A stretch of DNA of 64,000 bases from Hafnia paralvei ATCC 29927 (GTDB lineage Bacteria > Pseudomonadota > Gammaproteobacteria > Enterobacterales > Enterobacteriaceae), in the NCBI RefSeq assembly GCF_001655005.1, contig NZ_LXET01000013.1, forward strand, positions 1 through 64,000, in the 5' to 3' direction. Positions 43,915 to 52,743 of this stretch are shown here, one piece after another (positions within the stretch are counted from its first letter, which is position 1; each line of letters begins with the position of its first letter). The notes under the pieces are model-generated. The model did no database searches. It saw only the letters and a list, made by a program, of their open reading frames with translations, and had not been told where the DNA came from. Position numbers and translations under genes: made by a program.

Positions 43915-45045
43915 ATGGAGCAGCATTCGAACAATAAGCGCCGTACTTTCAATACTGCAAGAATGTGGCAGAACTATAGTGATATGGTCAGACAGGCGTT
44001 ATCTGTGAGTATCCCGTGGTTCACATTTGTGAATGTTAGTTTTGCGCTGATCATTTTGTTCCGCAATTTTCTCATCAGTCACTTTGACCGCTCGCTCGGC
44101 ACACACACTGAAATATTGCCGTTTATAGACGAAATAACGGTCGGTATTATTGTTTTGTCGCTTATGTTGGTACTTTTCATCTATCGCCTCCCCGCTAGGT
44201 TTACACCCCTTTGTGTGGCGATGCTGATGACTATCAGTCTGATGTGGAGTTACTGCAGTTTCTACTTTATTGTCTGGTGGCAACTGCCTTTTGCTTGGCC
44301 TCTCAGCGTCATCCTTATGCTCACCGCGCTGGCAGCACTTTATTATCATCCACTGGCCTTGCTACTTTTCATCATCCCTTTATGGTTGACTACCCTGCTG
44401 GCCAGTGTGCAGCTTAATCAGGGGGTTAACATTCGGTTTTTATTGGTCTGGCTTCTTCTCACTGCCATTCTCATTTATGGCCGCGTTATCCTACAACGCT
44501 GGTTTGATGAAGCTTGGTTGCGTTATCAGGAGAACCGGATGCTTATCGCGCGGCTCGACGTTATGGCTCATCAGGATGCGCTGACGGGGACTGCTAATCG
44601 GCGGTCAATGGAAAACTTTCTTGATGATGCTCTTCTACAGGCTGAGCCGTTTGCGCTACTTATGCTCGATGTGGACTATTTCAAACGCTATAACGACCAC
44701 TATGGTCATCAGGCTGGAGATGCATGCCTGATAAAAGTAGCCGACATAGTGAAGACGTCAATACGTACTCCGGCCGATTTGGTAGCGCGTTACGGTGGCG
44801 AAGAGTTTGTCATTGTGCTGCCCGCGTCCTCCTTGGATGACGCTGTGCGGGTTGCCGAACGTATTCAGACGAACCTGCGAGAAATCTCACTGCCGCATGC
44901 CGCTTCGGAGGTTAGCGAAATGGTCACAGTCAGTATGGGCATCACTCTTTCCAAGGACGGTGATAGTGCTTACGGAATTATTGCCAGAGCAGATGAAGCC
45001 CTTTATCGGGCAAAACAGCAGGGACGTAATCGTTGGGAAAAGTAA
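43915..45045 (+). CDS. Membrane diguanylate cyclase (GGDEF)
   Basis: A membrane protein of about 376 residues: five to six TM helices (about 20-210), then a GGDEF domain with the active-site motif RYGGEEFVIVLP and the metal/substrate stretch LMLDVDYFKRYNDHYGHQAGD. No RxxD inhibitory site precedes it by the usual distance. It should make cyclic di-GMP. Starts at 43831 (TTG), 43858 and 43915 are possible; no strong ribosome site decides. A terminator is not clear. Confidence 0.87.
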   Translation: MEQHSNNKRRTFNTARMWQNYSDMVRQALSVSIPWFTFVNVSFALIILFRNFLISHFDRSLGTHTEILPFIDEITVGIIVLSLMLVLFIYRLPARFTPLCVAMLMTISLMWSYCSFYFIVWWQLPFAWPLSVILMLTALAALYYHPLALLLFIIPLWLTTLLASVQLNQGVNIRFLLVWLLLTAILIYGRVILQRWFDEAWLRYQENRMLIARLDVMAHQDALTGTANRRSMENFLDDALLQAEPFALLMLDVDYFKRYNDHYGHQAGDACLIKVADIVKTSIRTPADLVARYGGEEFVIVLPASSLDDAVRVAERIQTNLREISLPHAASEVSEMVTVSMGITLSKDGDSAYGIIARADEALYRAKQQGRNRWEK

Positions 45046-45405
45046 AACCAGTCGCCATTCCAAATCATCTACCATATAGGTTACTAGAACAATGAAGTTT
45101 CTAGATCCTTAAAAAATAGTCTACGGAACCCATCTTTATTATCCTACACATGACTATGCTGCTTAGCATAAGGCTCGCTCAACGCTGACAGTCATGTTCA
45201 ACAGCTTTGCACCAACATTAGACCATTTATTATTATAAAGCAGATGATTGTATTGAGCCCTCAATAATGAAGGCTCATACATCCTCGGTTATGTTTGCCG
45301 TTCAATTATATCTGAGTTGTCAGCGTTAATTATTTAGCACTCCTGATTGCCCTTATTTGGTAGACGTCATGAATGTGGACGATTAGCTGCATATCTTTTC
45401 TAACC
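45046..45405. other. Gap without genes
   Basis: AT-rich intergenic sequence between the GGDEF gene and the reductase-promoter fragment; nothing recognised. Confidence 0.4.
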
Positions 45406-45590
45406 TGTTCAGTTTTACTATTTGCATGAGGCTATCCTTCAACTGTTCTATTGGAAACGCGTAACTCAAAGCGATTAATTCGATTGGGTGGGGGCATTCA
45501 CGAGTGTTTATTAGTAGTGTCCATTAATTTGCAGATATTTGAACGATAGATTTTTGCCTGAAGTAGTTATTTATGAATAAGGCTCATAAG
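45406..45590 (-). pseudogene. Promoter/start fragment of the dkg-type reductase gene, copy b
   Basis: The region contains TTCAGTTTTACTATTTGCAT, GGCTATCCTTCAACTGTT and CGATTAATTCGATTGGGTGG, matching the start and upstream region of the gene at 9215 with many changes. The frame is lost. It lies just upstream of the second SDR-ADH pair. Confidence 0.75.
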
Positions 45591-45721
45591 GCTATGTTCT
45601 TTGGCTGACTTAACCTGATCGTTTAGAGGCGCTATGCTGTATGAAAGCTCACCATGATAGGGTCAATACCTGAAATGACTTGCTATAAGCTGATGGCTAT
45701 ATCTGTAGAAGAGGGATACAA

Positions 45722-46549
45722 ATGAAAGACGTTATTGTTGTTATCGGGAGTGGCTCGATTGCTCAGGCCATTGCGCGACGTGTCAGCGTTGGGAAACATA
45801 TTCTTCTGGCTGATATCAAAATAGAGAATGCCCATCAGGCTGAAAACACGCTCTCTCGTGCGGGTTTTGAGGTAAGCACGACGACTGTCGACGTTAGTTC
45901 CCGCCAATCGGTTCAGGCGCTGGTGAATACAGCATCTGCGTTAGGTGACATTAAAGGCGTTATTCATACGGCAGGGCTTTCTCCCTCGCAGGCGAAAGCA
46001 CAGGATCTCATCCGCGTTGATCTCTACGGCAGCGCCGTGCTGTTTGAGGAATTTGGTAAAGTTATTGCGGCAGGTGGGTCCTGCGTTGTGATTGGCTCAC
46101 AGTCTAGCCATCGTTTAGACGTTGATGCTCTAACACAAGCTCAGGCGGATGCGCTTGCAACCCTACCGCCTGAAGACCTTCTCGAACTGCCTTTGGTGAA
46201 AGAAATTAAAGACAGCTTATATGCTTATCAGATATCCAAACGCTGCAACGCACTTCGCGTTATGTCAGAAGCGGTGAAATGGGGTAAGCGCGGTGCGCGA
46301 ATTAATTGTATCAGCGCAGGTATCGTCTATACGCCTTTGGCCTATGACGAGCTTAACAGTGTTGAAAGGGGCGCATTCTATCGAAATATGTTGGATAAAT
46401 CTCCGGCTGGACGGGGTGGTACGCCGGATGAAATCGGTGCGCTGGCGGAGTTTCTGTTTGGGCCTAATGGCACCTACGTGACGGGAAGCGACCTGCTGAT
46501 TGATGGTGGCGCAACGGCCTCTTATAAATATGGTGAATTACGTCCGTAG
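45722..46549 (+). CDS. Short-chain dehydrogenase, copy 2
   Basis: A 275-residue paralogue of the SDR at 13171 with the same GSGSIAQAIARR cofactor motif, YQISK pair and VTGSDLLIDGG ending. AGAGGGATACAA precedes the ATG. DNA identity to copy 1 is mosaic: poor at 45890-45990 (compare 13340-13440) and high at 46000-46100 (compare 13446-13550). It is followed by the copy of the alcohol dehydrogenase. Confidence 0.92.
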   Translation: MKDVIVVIGSGSIAQAIARRVSVGKHILLADIKIENAHQAENTLSRAGFEVSTTTVDVSSRQSVQALVNTASALGDIKGVIHTAGLSPSQAKAQDLIRVDLYGSAVLFEEFGKVIAAGGSCVVIGSQSSHRLDVDALTQAQADALATLPPEDLLELPLVKEIKDSLYAYQISKRCNALRVMSEAVKWGKRGARINCISAGIVYTPLAYDELNSVERGAFYRNMLDKSPAGRGGTPDEIGALAEFLFGPNGTYVTGSDLLIDGGATASYKYGELRP

Positions 46550-46629
46550 TAATGCGCCCTGATTTCCCCACAACGTGATGATAACCTTGTTAAATCATGA
46601 CGTTCCATTTCCTGTTTGGAGATTCACCG

Positions 46630-47685
46630 ATGACTTTAAATGTGAAAGGTTATGCCGCTTTCGGAGCGAAAGAAGATTTAGTACCACATAACTTTGTTCG
46701 TCGTGATCCTCGCGATAATGATGTAGTTATCGAGATTTTATACAGTGGCGTTTGCCACTCAGATATCCATAACGCTTTTAATGATTGGGGTGGTGCAAAA
46801 TACCCGATGGTACCGGGGCATGAAATCATTGGCCGTGTCATTCAGGTCGGGAAGGCCGTCACCAAATTCCGCGTGGGCGACTATGCCGGTGTGGGCTGCA
46901 TGGTGGATTCCTGTCAGCATTGTAAACCTTGTGAGCAGGGGCTGGAGCAGTACTGTGAAGAGGGGAATACATTAACCTATAACGACGTTGACAGACATGA
47001 CCATATGCCAACCTATGGTGGTTATTCCGATAAGATTGTTGTCACCGAAAAATTTGTTATCAAAGTGCCTGAGACTCTGGATTTAAAAGGGGCTGCACCG
47101 CTGCTATGTGCCGGTATCACAACATGGTCACCGCTGCGTCACTGGAATGTTGGCCCTGGCAGCAAAGTGGCTGTAGTTGGTTTAGGTGGTCTGGGACATA
47201 TGGCGATTAAATTAGCGAAAGCTCTGGGCGCAGAAGTTACGTTATTCAGTCGTTCGCCGAATAAAGAAGCCGATGCTCGCCGCTTGGGGGCCTCGCATAT
47301 TGTTATTTCAACCGATGAAAAGCAGATGCAGGGGGCGCATAACCAGTTTGATTTGATTATCGATACAGTACCTTATGTCCATGACCTGAATCCCTATATT
47401 CCCACGCTGGCGCTGAGTGGAACTCTGGTGCTTGTAGGATATCTGGGGGATTTGAACCCAATGCTAAATAGCGCACCGCTGATCTTAGGGCGAAAATCCG
47501 TGGCTGGGTCAGTCATCGGTGGGATTGCGGAGACGCAGGAAATGATTGATTTTTGCGCGGAACATCAGATCACATCAGATATTGAATTGATCAATATTCA
47601 GGATATTAATACGGCCTGGCAGCGAATGCTGAAAAGTGATGTTAAATACCGGTTCGTAATTGATGTTGCATCGCTCCAGTCGTGA
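46630..47685 (+). CDS. Zinc alcohol dehydrogenase, copy 2
   Basis: A 351-residue near-identical copy of the dehydrogenase at 14080, with all zinc ligands (CHSDIH, GHEIIGRV, CQHCKPC) and VGLGGLGHMAIK. Only a handful of residues differ (for example KFRVGD for KFSPGD, CEQG for CVQG). GGAGATTCACCG precedes the ATG. Confidence 0.93.
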   Translation: MTLNVKGYAAFGAKEDLVPHNFVRRDPRDNDVVIEILYSGVCHSDIHNAFNDWGGAKYPMVPGHEIIGRVIQVGKAVTKFRVGDYAGVGCMVDSCQHCKPCEQGLEQYCEEGNTLTYNDVDRHDHMPTYGGYSDKIVVTEKFVIKVPETLDLKGAAPLLCAGITTWSPLRHWNVGPGSKVAVVGLGGLGHMAIKLAKALGAEVTLFSRSPNKEADARRLGASHIVISTDEKQMQGAHNQFDLIIDTVPYVHDLNPYIPTLALSGTLVLVGYLGDLNPMLNSAPLILGRKSVAGSVIGGIAETQEMIDFCAEHQITSDIELINIQDINTAWQRMLKSDVKYRFVIDVASLQS

Positions 47686-47720
47686 TGAAACAGGGGGTAT
47701 ATTCTCCTGCGTATTTTCTG

Positions 47721-47823
47721 TCAATGCGGCATAGGCTTACCTGATGCGAACAGGGATAACCCTGTTCTCTTTAGTATTATTATCGGCTGGCTGATTTTCC
47801 TTTTATTCTCCATCATTTTCTCC
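47721..47823 (-). pseudogene. 5' fragment of the FGE-fold gene
   Basis: TCAATGCGGCATAGGCT... and TATCGGCTGGCTGATTTTCC match the signal-peptide region of the FGE-fold gene (15950-16050: TCAATCCCGCATAGGCT, TATCGGCACGCTGATCTCCC). Everything downstream of it is deleted. A perfect 8-bp inverted repeat GAACAGGG/CCCTGTTC with ATAA loop (47748-47767) sits within it. Confidence 0.65.
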
Positions 47824-47886
47824 AAAAAGTGCGATGAGCAGCTAGGATGGTTACCCCTGTAGCGCTTGTCGCTCAATCATTCCAGA

Positions 47887-47923
47887 GGGTAAGAAAAGGG
47901 TCGTTTTGATTCTTTTCTTACCC
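47887..47923. terminator. Inverted repeat / terminator-like
   Basis: GGGTAAGAAAAG and CTTTTCTTACCC arms (12 bp, perfect) followed by TTATTTTTT. Confidence 0.7.
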
Positions 47924-47955
47924 TTATTTTTTGTCAGCATCATAAATAAAAGATC

Positions 47956-48041
47956 GTAGTTGCGTATTGCTGCTAACCAACTGATGACCGTTTCACTGGT
48001 TCTCCGCTTTTGGTCGCATTCAATGACCAGCGGTTTTTCCC
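47956..48041 (-). pseudogene. 3' fragment of the flavodoxin gene
   Basis: The minus strand encodes EKPLVIECDQKRRTSETVISWLAAIRN, matching the last 27 residues of the flavodoxin at 16068 (EKPLVIECDQERRTTETV...). The rest of that gene is absent. Confidence 0.85.
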
Positions 48042-48073
48042 AGCAGGCTGAGAGCGTCACAGCAACATACCCA

Positions 48074-48215
48074 AACATCCTCTGAAACACACCAAAGCCC
48101 AGCAAACACCGTGGTTAAGTTTTACCGTTTGCATGACGTTATCCTTCAACTGTTGTGTAGAAAAAGCATAACGCAGAGTGATTTATTCGATTAGATGGGG
48201 AAGGGAACGAACTGG
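48074..48215 (-). pseudogene. 5' fragment of the dkg-type reductase gene, copy c
   Basis: The segment CTGAAACACACCAAAGCCCAGCA and GTTTGCATGACGTTATCCTTC matches 9149-9290 of the reductase gene, including start codon region and promoter (TTTATTCGATTAGATGGGG). The coding part is interrupted. Confidence 0.85.
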
Positions 48216-48420
48216 GGCTTATGAGGTGGATTCATTAAGTTTATGATTATATGAATAAATGCAGAATGGCAGGCTTAGGCCTGCTTTGACACGAGGTCGG
48301 CCTAATTGAAATTTTATTTGAAAGGGGGGTTATAAGCGAAGATTCACACTGAAATGAGAGAGCAAGCACGGTTTCATGTAACGCAACAACATGTGAACTG
48401 GCTTACATTTTTGACCTCTA

Positions 48421-48436
48421 TCACACTTTATAGTGA
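48421..48436. promoter_or_regulatory. Palindromic operator candidate of the sugar operon
   Basis: TCAC-ACTTTATA-GTGA contains CACT-TTAT-AGTG; located 32-47 bp upstream of the LacI-type gene start. It could be the autoregulatory site of that repressor. Confidence 0.3.
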
Positions 48437-48467
48437 CACCACGGTTTAGATGGCACATTTGATAATC

Positions 48468-49478
48468 ATGGCTTCCATTAAAGATGTCGCAAAAAAAGCA
48501 GGAGTATCAACAGCTACCGTATCGCGGGTGTTAAATAATCATCCCAGCGTGGTGCCTGAAACGCGTCAGGCAGTACGTGATGCGATGGATTACCTGTGTT
48601 ATGTGCCCAGTAAAAGTGCGTTTCAACTGAGCGGCAAACGCTCCGGCTTGGTCGCCGTCGTGCTGCCGAATCTGGTTAACCCACATTTTTGTGAACTGCT
48701 GGCTACCTTTGAGGAAGAAGCACGATACATTGGAAAGACAGTGATCGTTAAAACGCACCAGAACCAACCTCAACAGGATAAACAGATTATCCATACCTTA
48801 ATTGGCATGGGAATTGATTGCTTACTATGGGTACCAACGGAGGCGGAAGCTGAACTTGCAGAGTGGCTAACGGCCACCCGTATTCCAGTTGCGGTTGTGA
48901 CACAGGTTTCCCGTTTTTTTAATTCGGTCTCCATTAACCAGAGCAAAGGTGCGGCAAGCATTGCTGAGCATTTTATACAAACAGGACATACCTCATTTGG
49001 TTTTATTGCTCAGGAAAGTGTCGATACTAGAAAGGTATCTTCTTGGACTAAAAAAATAACGAGTCAGGGGTTTACCTTGGATAAAGAAAATCAATTCTGG
49101 ATAGCGAAAGGTGAGGGCGAAAAAACATCAGGCCATATCAGTATCCTTGACGATATTATTGAAAAATTAGCCAGTCGGAGACAGAGATGCTCATGTCTTT
49201 GGGTTTATAACGATGTTGCTGCCAGCTATATTATTGATGGATTAAAAGAAAAAGGCGTTTCTGTACCTAAAGATATTGCTATCGCCAGTTTCGATAACAC
49301 ATTGCTTGCACAAACTAAAAGAATAACAAGCGTAGCACAACCTATACATGAAATAGCTCATCTGGCGTTTCAAATGGTTAAGAACGAAAATAATCGAGAA
49401 GGTATCGAAATGTATGAGATTACCTCCAGGCTAATAATTCGAGAGAGTAGCGTTAATATTAATGTAACCATTCTATAA
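48468..49478 (+). CDS. LacI family transcriptional regulator
   Basis: A 336-residue LacI-type repressor: HTH and hinge MASIKDVAKKAGVSTATVSRVLNNHPSVVPETRQAVRDAM, then a sugar-binding domain (GLVAVVLPNLVNPHFCELLA). The ATG at 48468 gives the canonical family start; a longer start at 48450 exists. It is first in the fructan-type operon and probably represses it until the sugar binds. Confidence 0.9.
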   Translation: MASIKDVAKKAGVSTATVSRVLNNHPSVVPETRQAVRDAMDYLCYVPSKSAFQLSGKRSGLVAVVLPNLVNPHFCELLATFEEEARYIGKTVIVKTHQNQPQQDKQIIHTLIGMGIDCLLWVPTEAEAELAEWLTATRIPVAVVTQVSRFFNSVSINQSKGAASIAEHFIQTGHTSFGFIAQESVDTRKVSSWTKKITSQGFTLDKENQFWIAKGEGEKTSGHISILDDIIEKLASRRQRCSCLWVYNDVAASYIIDGLKEKGVSVPKDIAIASFDNTLLAQTKRITSVAQPIHEIAHLAFQMVKNENNREGIEMYEITSRLIIRESSVNINVTIL

Positions 49479-49595
49479 AGTTGTATTTTTAAAAGTATTT
49501 TAAATATAAATAATAAACTATTTTATCACTATAGCATTGGTCGTAATAACTGGTGCTTTATATTTATGACAGCTCAATAATATTGAGGGGTATGT

Positions 49596-51017
49596 ATGTC
49601 TGCTACATCCGCAGAAAAACACAGTGCTTATGAAAAATTGAGCCTGAAAGAAAAGATCGGCTACGGGATGGGGGATGCCGGTTCCTGTATGATCTGGAGC
49701 GTGCTAGCACTCTATCTGACATGGTTTTATACCGATGTTTATGGTCTTGACGCTGGGATTGTTGGCACACTTTTTCTCGTTATCCGTGTGTTTGACGCAT
49801 TCAGTGATCCTATCATGGGCGCGATTTGCGACCGCACTAGAACTCGTTGGGGTAAGTTTCGGCCTTGGTTGCTGTGGATGGCTGTGCCGTTTGGGCTCGG
49901 CGCAGTGTTAATGTTCACCACACCTGACCTGAGCATGAATGGAAAAATTATCTATGCTTGGGTCACTTACTTAGTCATGTCACTGATTTATACCGCTATC
50001 AATATTCCTTATTGCTCGGTAGCTGGCGTCATTACTCTCAACCAGAAAGAACGCCTAGGGTGTCTGTCATGGCGCTTCTTCCTCAATGGTTTAGCCACAC
50101 TTATCGTCTCTTCTTCTATTTTACCGTTAACCGACTGGCTGGGTAACGGCAACCGGGCATCCGGCTTTCAGTTGACAATGATGATGATGGGCGGAGCGGC
50201 GACCTTAATGTTCCTGTTCTGTTTCTCCAGTATTAAAGAGCGCGTCGTCTCGATTAAAGCCAATGACAGCTTAAGGAAAGATCTCAAAGATATTATTAAA
50301 AATGACCAATGGTTGCTAATGATCTCGATTACTTTCCTGAACGTTTTCCCTGCATTCATTCGAGGAGCTGTGACCATATATTATGCCACCTATGTGATGA
50401 AAGCCTCCGTAGGATTTATTACCTTCTTTATGGCCCTCGGTGTGGCCTGTAATATGTTGGGCAGCGTCATTGCTAAACCGTTGACCGATCGCTTTGATAA
50501 AATAAAACTGTTCCGCATTATTAATATAATTCTCGGCATCCTTTCTTTCGCCCTGTGGTTTGTTGATCCACATTCACTGACGCCGCTGCTGGCTTTGTTT
50601 ATTGTGATTAATATTTTGCACCTGATTCAGTCTGGTCCTATTTTGTGGGCAATGATGTCCGATGTTGATGATTACGGTGACTGGAAATTTGGCAAGCGTC
50701 TGACCGGTATTTCGTTTGCTGGCAATCTGTTTATGCTGAAAATGGGATTAGCCGTTGCTGGCGCTATTGTTGCTTGGATACTGTCTTACACTGGTTATAT
50801 CGCGAATAAACCGCAGCAAAACGAACAGACCCTTCAAGGGATTATTATCATGTTCTCGTTATTACCCATGGTGAGCTACTTCATCAGCGCATATATAGTG
50901 CGTTATTTCAAACTGAACAACCTATTACTTGAAAAAATCAAAGTTGACCTCGCGAAGCGTGAACTGGAAAACGGCTCTGCCCAGAATCAGGAGTATAAAG
51001 ATGTCCCTGTCGTTTAA
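49596..51017 (+). CDS. GPH (MelB-type) sugar:cation symporter
   Basis: A 473-residue twelve-helix transporter: SLKEKIGYGMGDAGSCMIW, DPIMGAICDRTRTRWGKFRPWLLW and LIQSGPILWAMMSDVDDYG are family signatures. It imports a disaccharide or glycoside by Na+ or H+ symport. GAGGGGTATGT precedes the ATG. It overlaps the GH32 gene by 17 bp. Substrate is inferred from neighbours: difructose anhydride, inulobiose or sucrose-like fructosides. Confidence 0.92.
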   Translation: MSATSAEKHSAYEKLSLKEKIGYGMGDAGSCMIWSVLALYLTWFYTDVYGLDAGIVGTLFLVIRVFDAFSDPIMGAICDRTRTRWGKFRPWLLWMAVPFGLGAVLMFTTPDLSMNGKIIYAWVTYLVMSLIYTAINIPYCSVAGVITLNQKERLGCLSWRFFLNGLATLIVSSSILPLTDWLGNGNRASGFQLTMMMMGGAATLMFLFCFSSIKERVVSIKANDSLRKDLKDIIKNDQWLLMISITFLNVFPAFIRGAVTIYYATYVMKASVGFITFFMALGVACNMLGSVIAKPLTDRFDKIKLFRIINIILGILSFALWFVDPHSLTPLLALFIVINILHLIQSGPILWAMMSDVDDYGDWKFGKRLTGISFAGNLFMLKMGLAVAGAIVAWILSYTGYIANKPQQNEQTLQGIIIMFSLLPMVSYFISAYIVRYFKLNNLLLEKIKVDLAKRELENGSAQNQEYKDVPVV

Positions 51018-52689
51018 TATTAAGCAAGGCCAGCGGATTGATTTATGGCTGAGAGAAACAAAGCCAGCCAGCCACCCTCTATTCTCCATCCGTATGGAAA
51101 ATGAGGTGGTATTTAAAGTCACCACGGCTCCTCGCTACTACCATTATTTTACCTGGACCGCATGGCAGGACGGGAGTGTCTGTTTGGACTGGCTGCCAGA
51201 GAACAGCGAGATCTCACTGTGCTACAGCTGGCATCCGGATACCTTGCCCGAAAACGGAGTCAGTTTTATCGCCACTCAGGACAACGCGCTTTGTTTGTTG
51301 AGCGACCGCGACATTGCCACTGCGTATTTGCAGGATCCGTTACGCCCAGCGCTGCATTTTTCTCCGCGCACTGGGTGGATGAATGATCCTAATGGTCTAC
51401 ATCGCAAAGGCGACGAGTGGCATCTGTTTTATCAGTATCACCCACACAGCACACAGTGGGGGCCGATGCACTGGAATCACGCGGTGAGCAAAGACCTTTA
51501 CCACTGGCGACACTACCCAGTCTTTCTTCAGCCTGAGCAAAATCTGGCCGCTCTGGGAGCGACAGGCGGTGCTTTTTCCGGTAGCGCCTTTACTGATGCA
51601 CAAGGCAAAACCCGCTTCTGGTATACCGAGCGGCTGCCGGCTTACGATTTGTATCGCGGCTATCGAGAAATTCAGAAAATGGTCGTGCCTCTACAGAGCT
51701 ACGACAAACCCGCGTCGGTCACAACGGTATTAACGGAGCTGCCTCCCGGCGTTGACTGTGATTTCCGCGATCCGAAAGTCTGGTATGAGGAGGCAGATGC
51801 GACCTTCTATATGATCCTCGGTGCCGCTGTAAACGGCGACCCAGCGATGCTGCTGTTTCATTCCGCGGACAGTGAGAACTGGACGTTTCATCATGTACTG
51901 TACGTGGCCCCCGCTTACTTTCGTGAAAACGGCGGCCGTTGCGTAGAGTGCCCAGACTTTTTCTGTCTGGATGGCGTGTGGGTGTTAATTATTGGCGTTG
52001 TGGGTTATACCGAGCCCGTAACTGGTCGCCACAATCTGCTGTTCGCACAAACCGGTGATTTCCGCGACGGCTATTTCATTCCGTCGTCACATCCGCTGCA
52101 AATGCTGGATTTCGGCACTGATTTCTACGCCTTACAAACTTGGGGCGAGGAAGATGCGCGGACCGGTTTTGCCTGGCTGTATAACTGGGCCACGCAAAAA
52201 AACGTCGAGTCTAGCTATTGTGGCGAAATGTCCTTACCGCGTCGCTTTCATCTCAACGCGCAACAGCAGCTTTGCATGACCCCTGTTTTACCGCCAGAGT
52301 CCTTGGTTATCAATCAGACTAGGTTAGCTGATAACGAGCGTTGGTCGAGCACTGAGGTCAATAGAGCCTGCACGATCGCGTTTACCCCGACAGATGCTTT
52401 TTGTCTGACGCTGAGTGGGGACAACGGTCAGGAAATTGTACTGGAATTTGACGGCAAGGCGCTGACATTACGGGAAAAAGGTCAGGACGATGGTCGTTAT
52501 CGTGCACCGCTGGCGAGCGTGGAGGATGTCATGGTGTGCTTTGATGCTGGGATCGTTGAAGTCTTCTCCAATGGGGGCAGTGTTTGCGGTACGCGACGCT
52601 ACTATTCATGCAGTGCGCTGACACAAGTACACCTCTCAGGAGCTCCGGCAATACTCACCCAGTATCGTGCCACTTATGCTTATAAATAA
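51001..52689 (+). CDS. GH32 beta-fructofuranosidase (cytoplasmic)
   Basis: A 562-residue GH32 enzyme without signal peptide. Catalytic triad motifs: WMNDPNG (nucleophile Asp), FRDPKV (transition-state Asp) and VECPDFF (acid/base Glu). AGGAGTATAAAG precedes the ATG at 51001. It has an extra N-terminal beta domain of about 110 residues, unlike short invertases. It probably cuts fructosyl linkages in inulobiose or related fructosides supplied by the symporter and the GH91 enzyme. Confidence 0.92.
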   Translation: MSLSFNIKQGQRIDLWLRETKPASHPLFSIRMENEVVFKVTTAPRYYHYFTWTAWQDGSVCLDWLPENSEISLCYSWHPDTLPENGVSFIATQDNALCLLSDRDIATAYLQDPLRPALHFSPRTGWMNDPNGLHRKGDEWHLFYQYHPHSTQWGPMHWNHAVSKDLYHWRHYPVFLQPEQNLAALGATGGAFSGSAFTDAQGKTRFWYTERLPAYDLYRGYREIQKMVVPLQSYDKPASVTTVLTELPPGVDCDFRDPKVWYEEADATFYMILGAAVNGDPAMLLFHSADSENWTFHHVLYVAPAYFRENGGRCVECPDFFCLDGVWVLIIGVVGYTEPVTGRHNLLFAQTGDFRDGYFIPSSHPLQMLDFGTDFYALQTWGEEDARTGFAWLYNWATQKNVESSYCGEMSLPRRFHLNAQQQLCMTPVLPPESLVINQTRLADNERWSSTEVNRACTIAFTPTDAFCLTLSGDNGQEIVLEFDGKALTLREKGQDDGRYRAPLASVEDVMVCFDAGIVEVFSNGGSVCGTRRYYSCSALTQVHLSGAPAILTQYRATYAYK

Positions 52690-52743
52690 TATTCCCACGC
52701 GATAAATCTGTTTATTCTTAATAGCACAGAAGGATTCAACATT

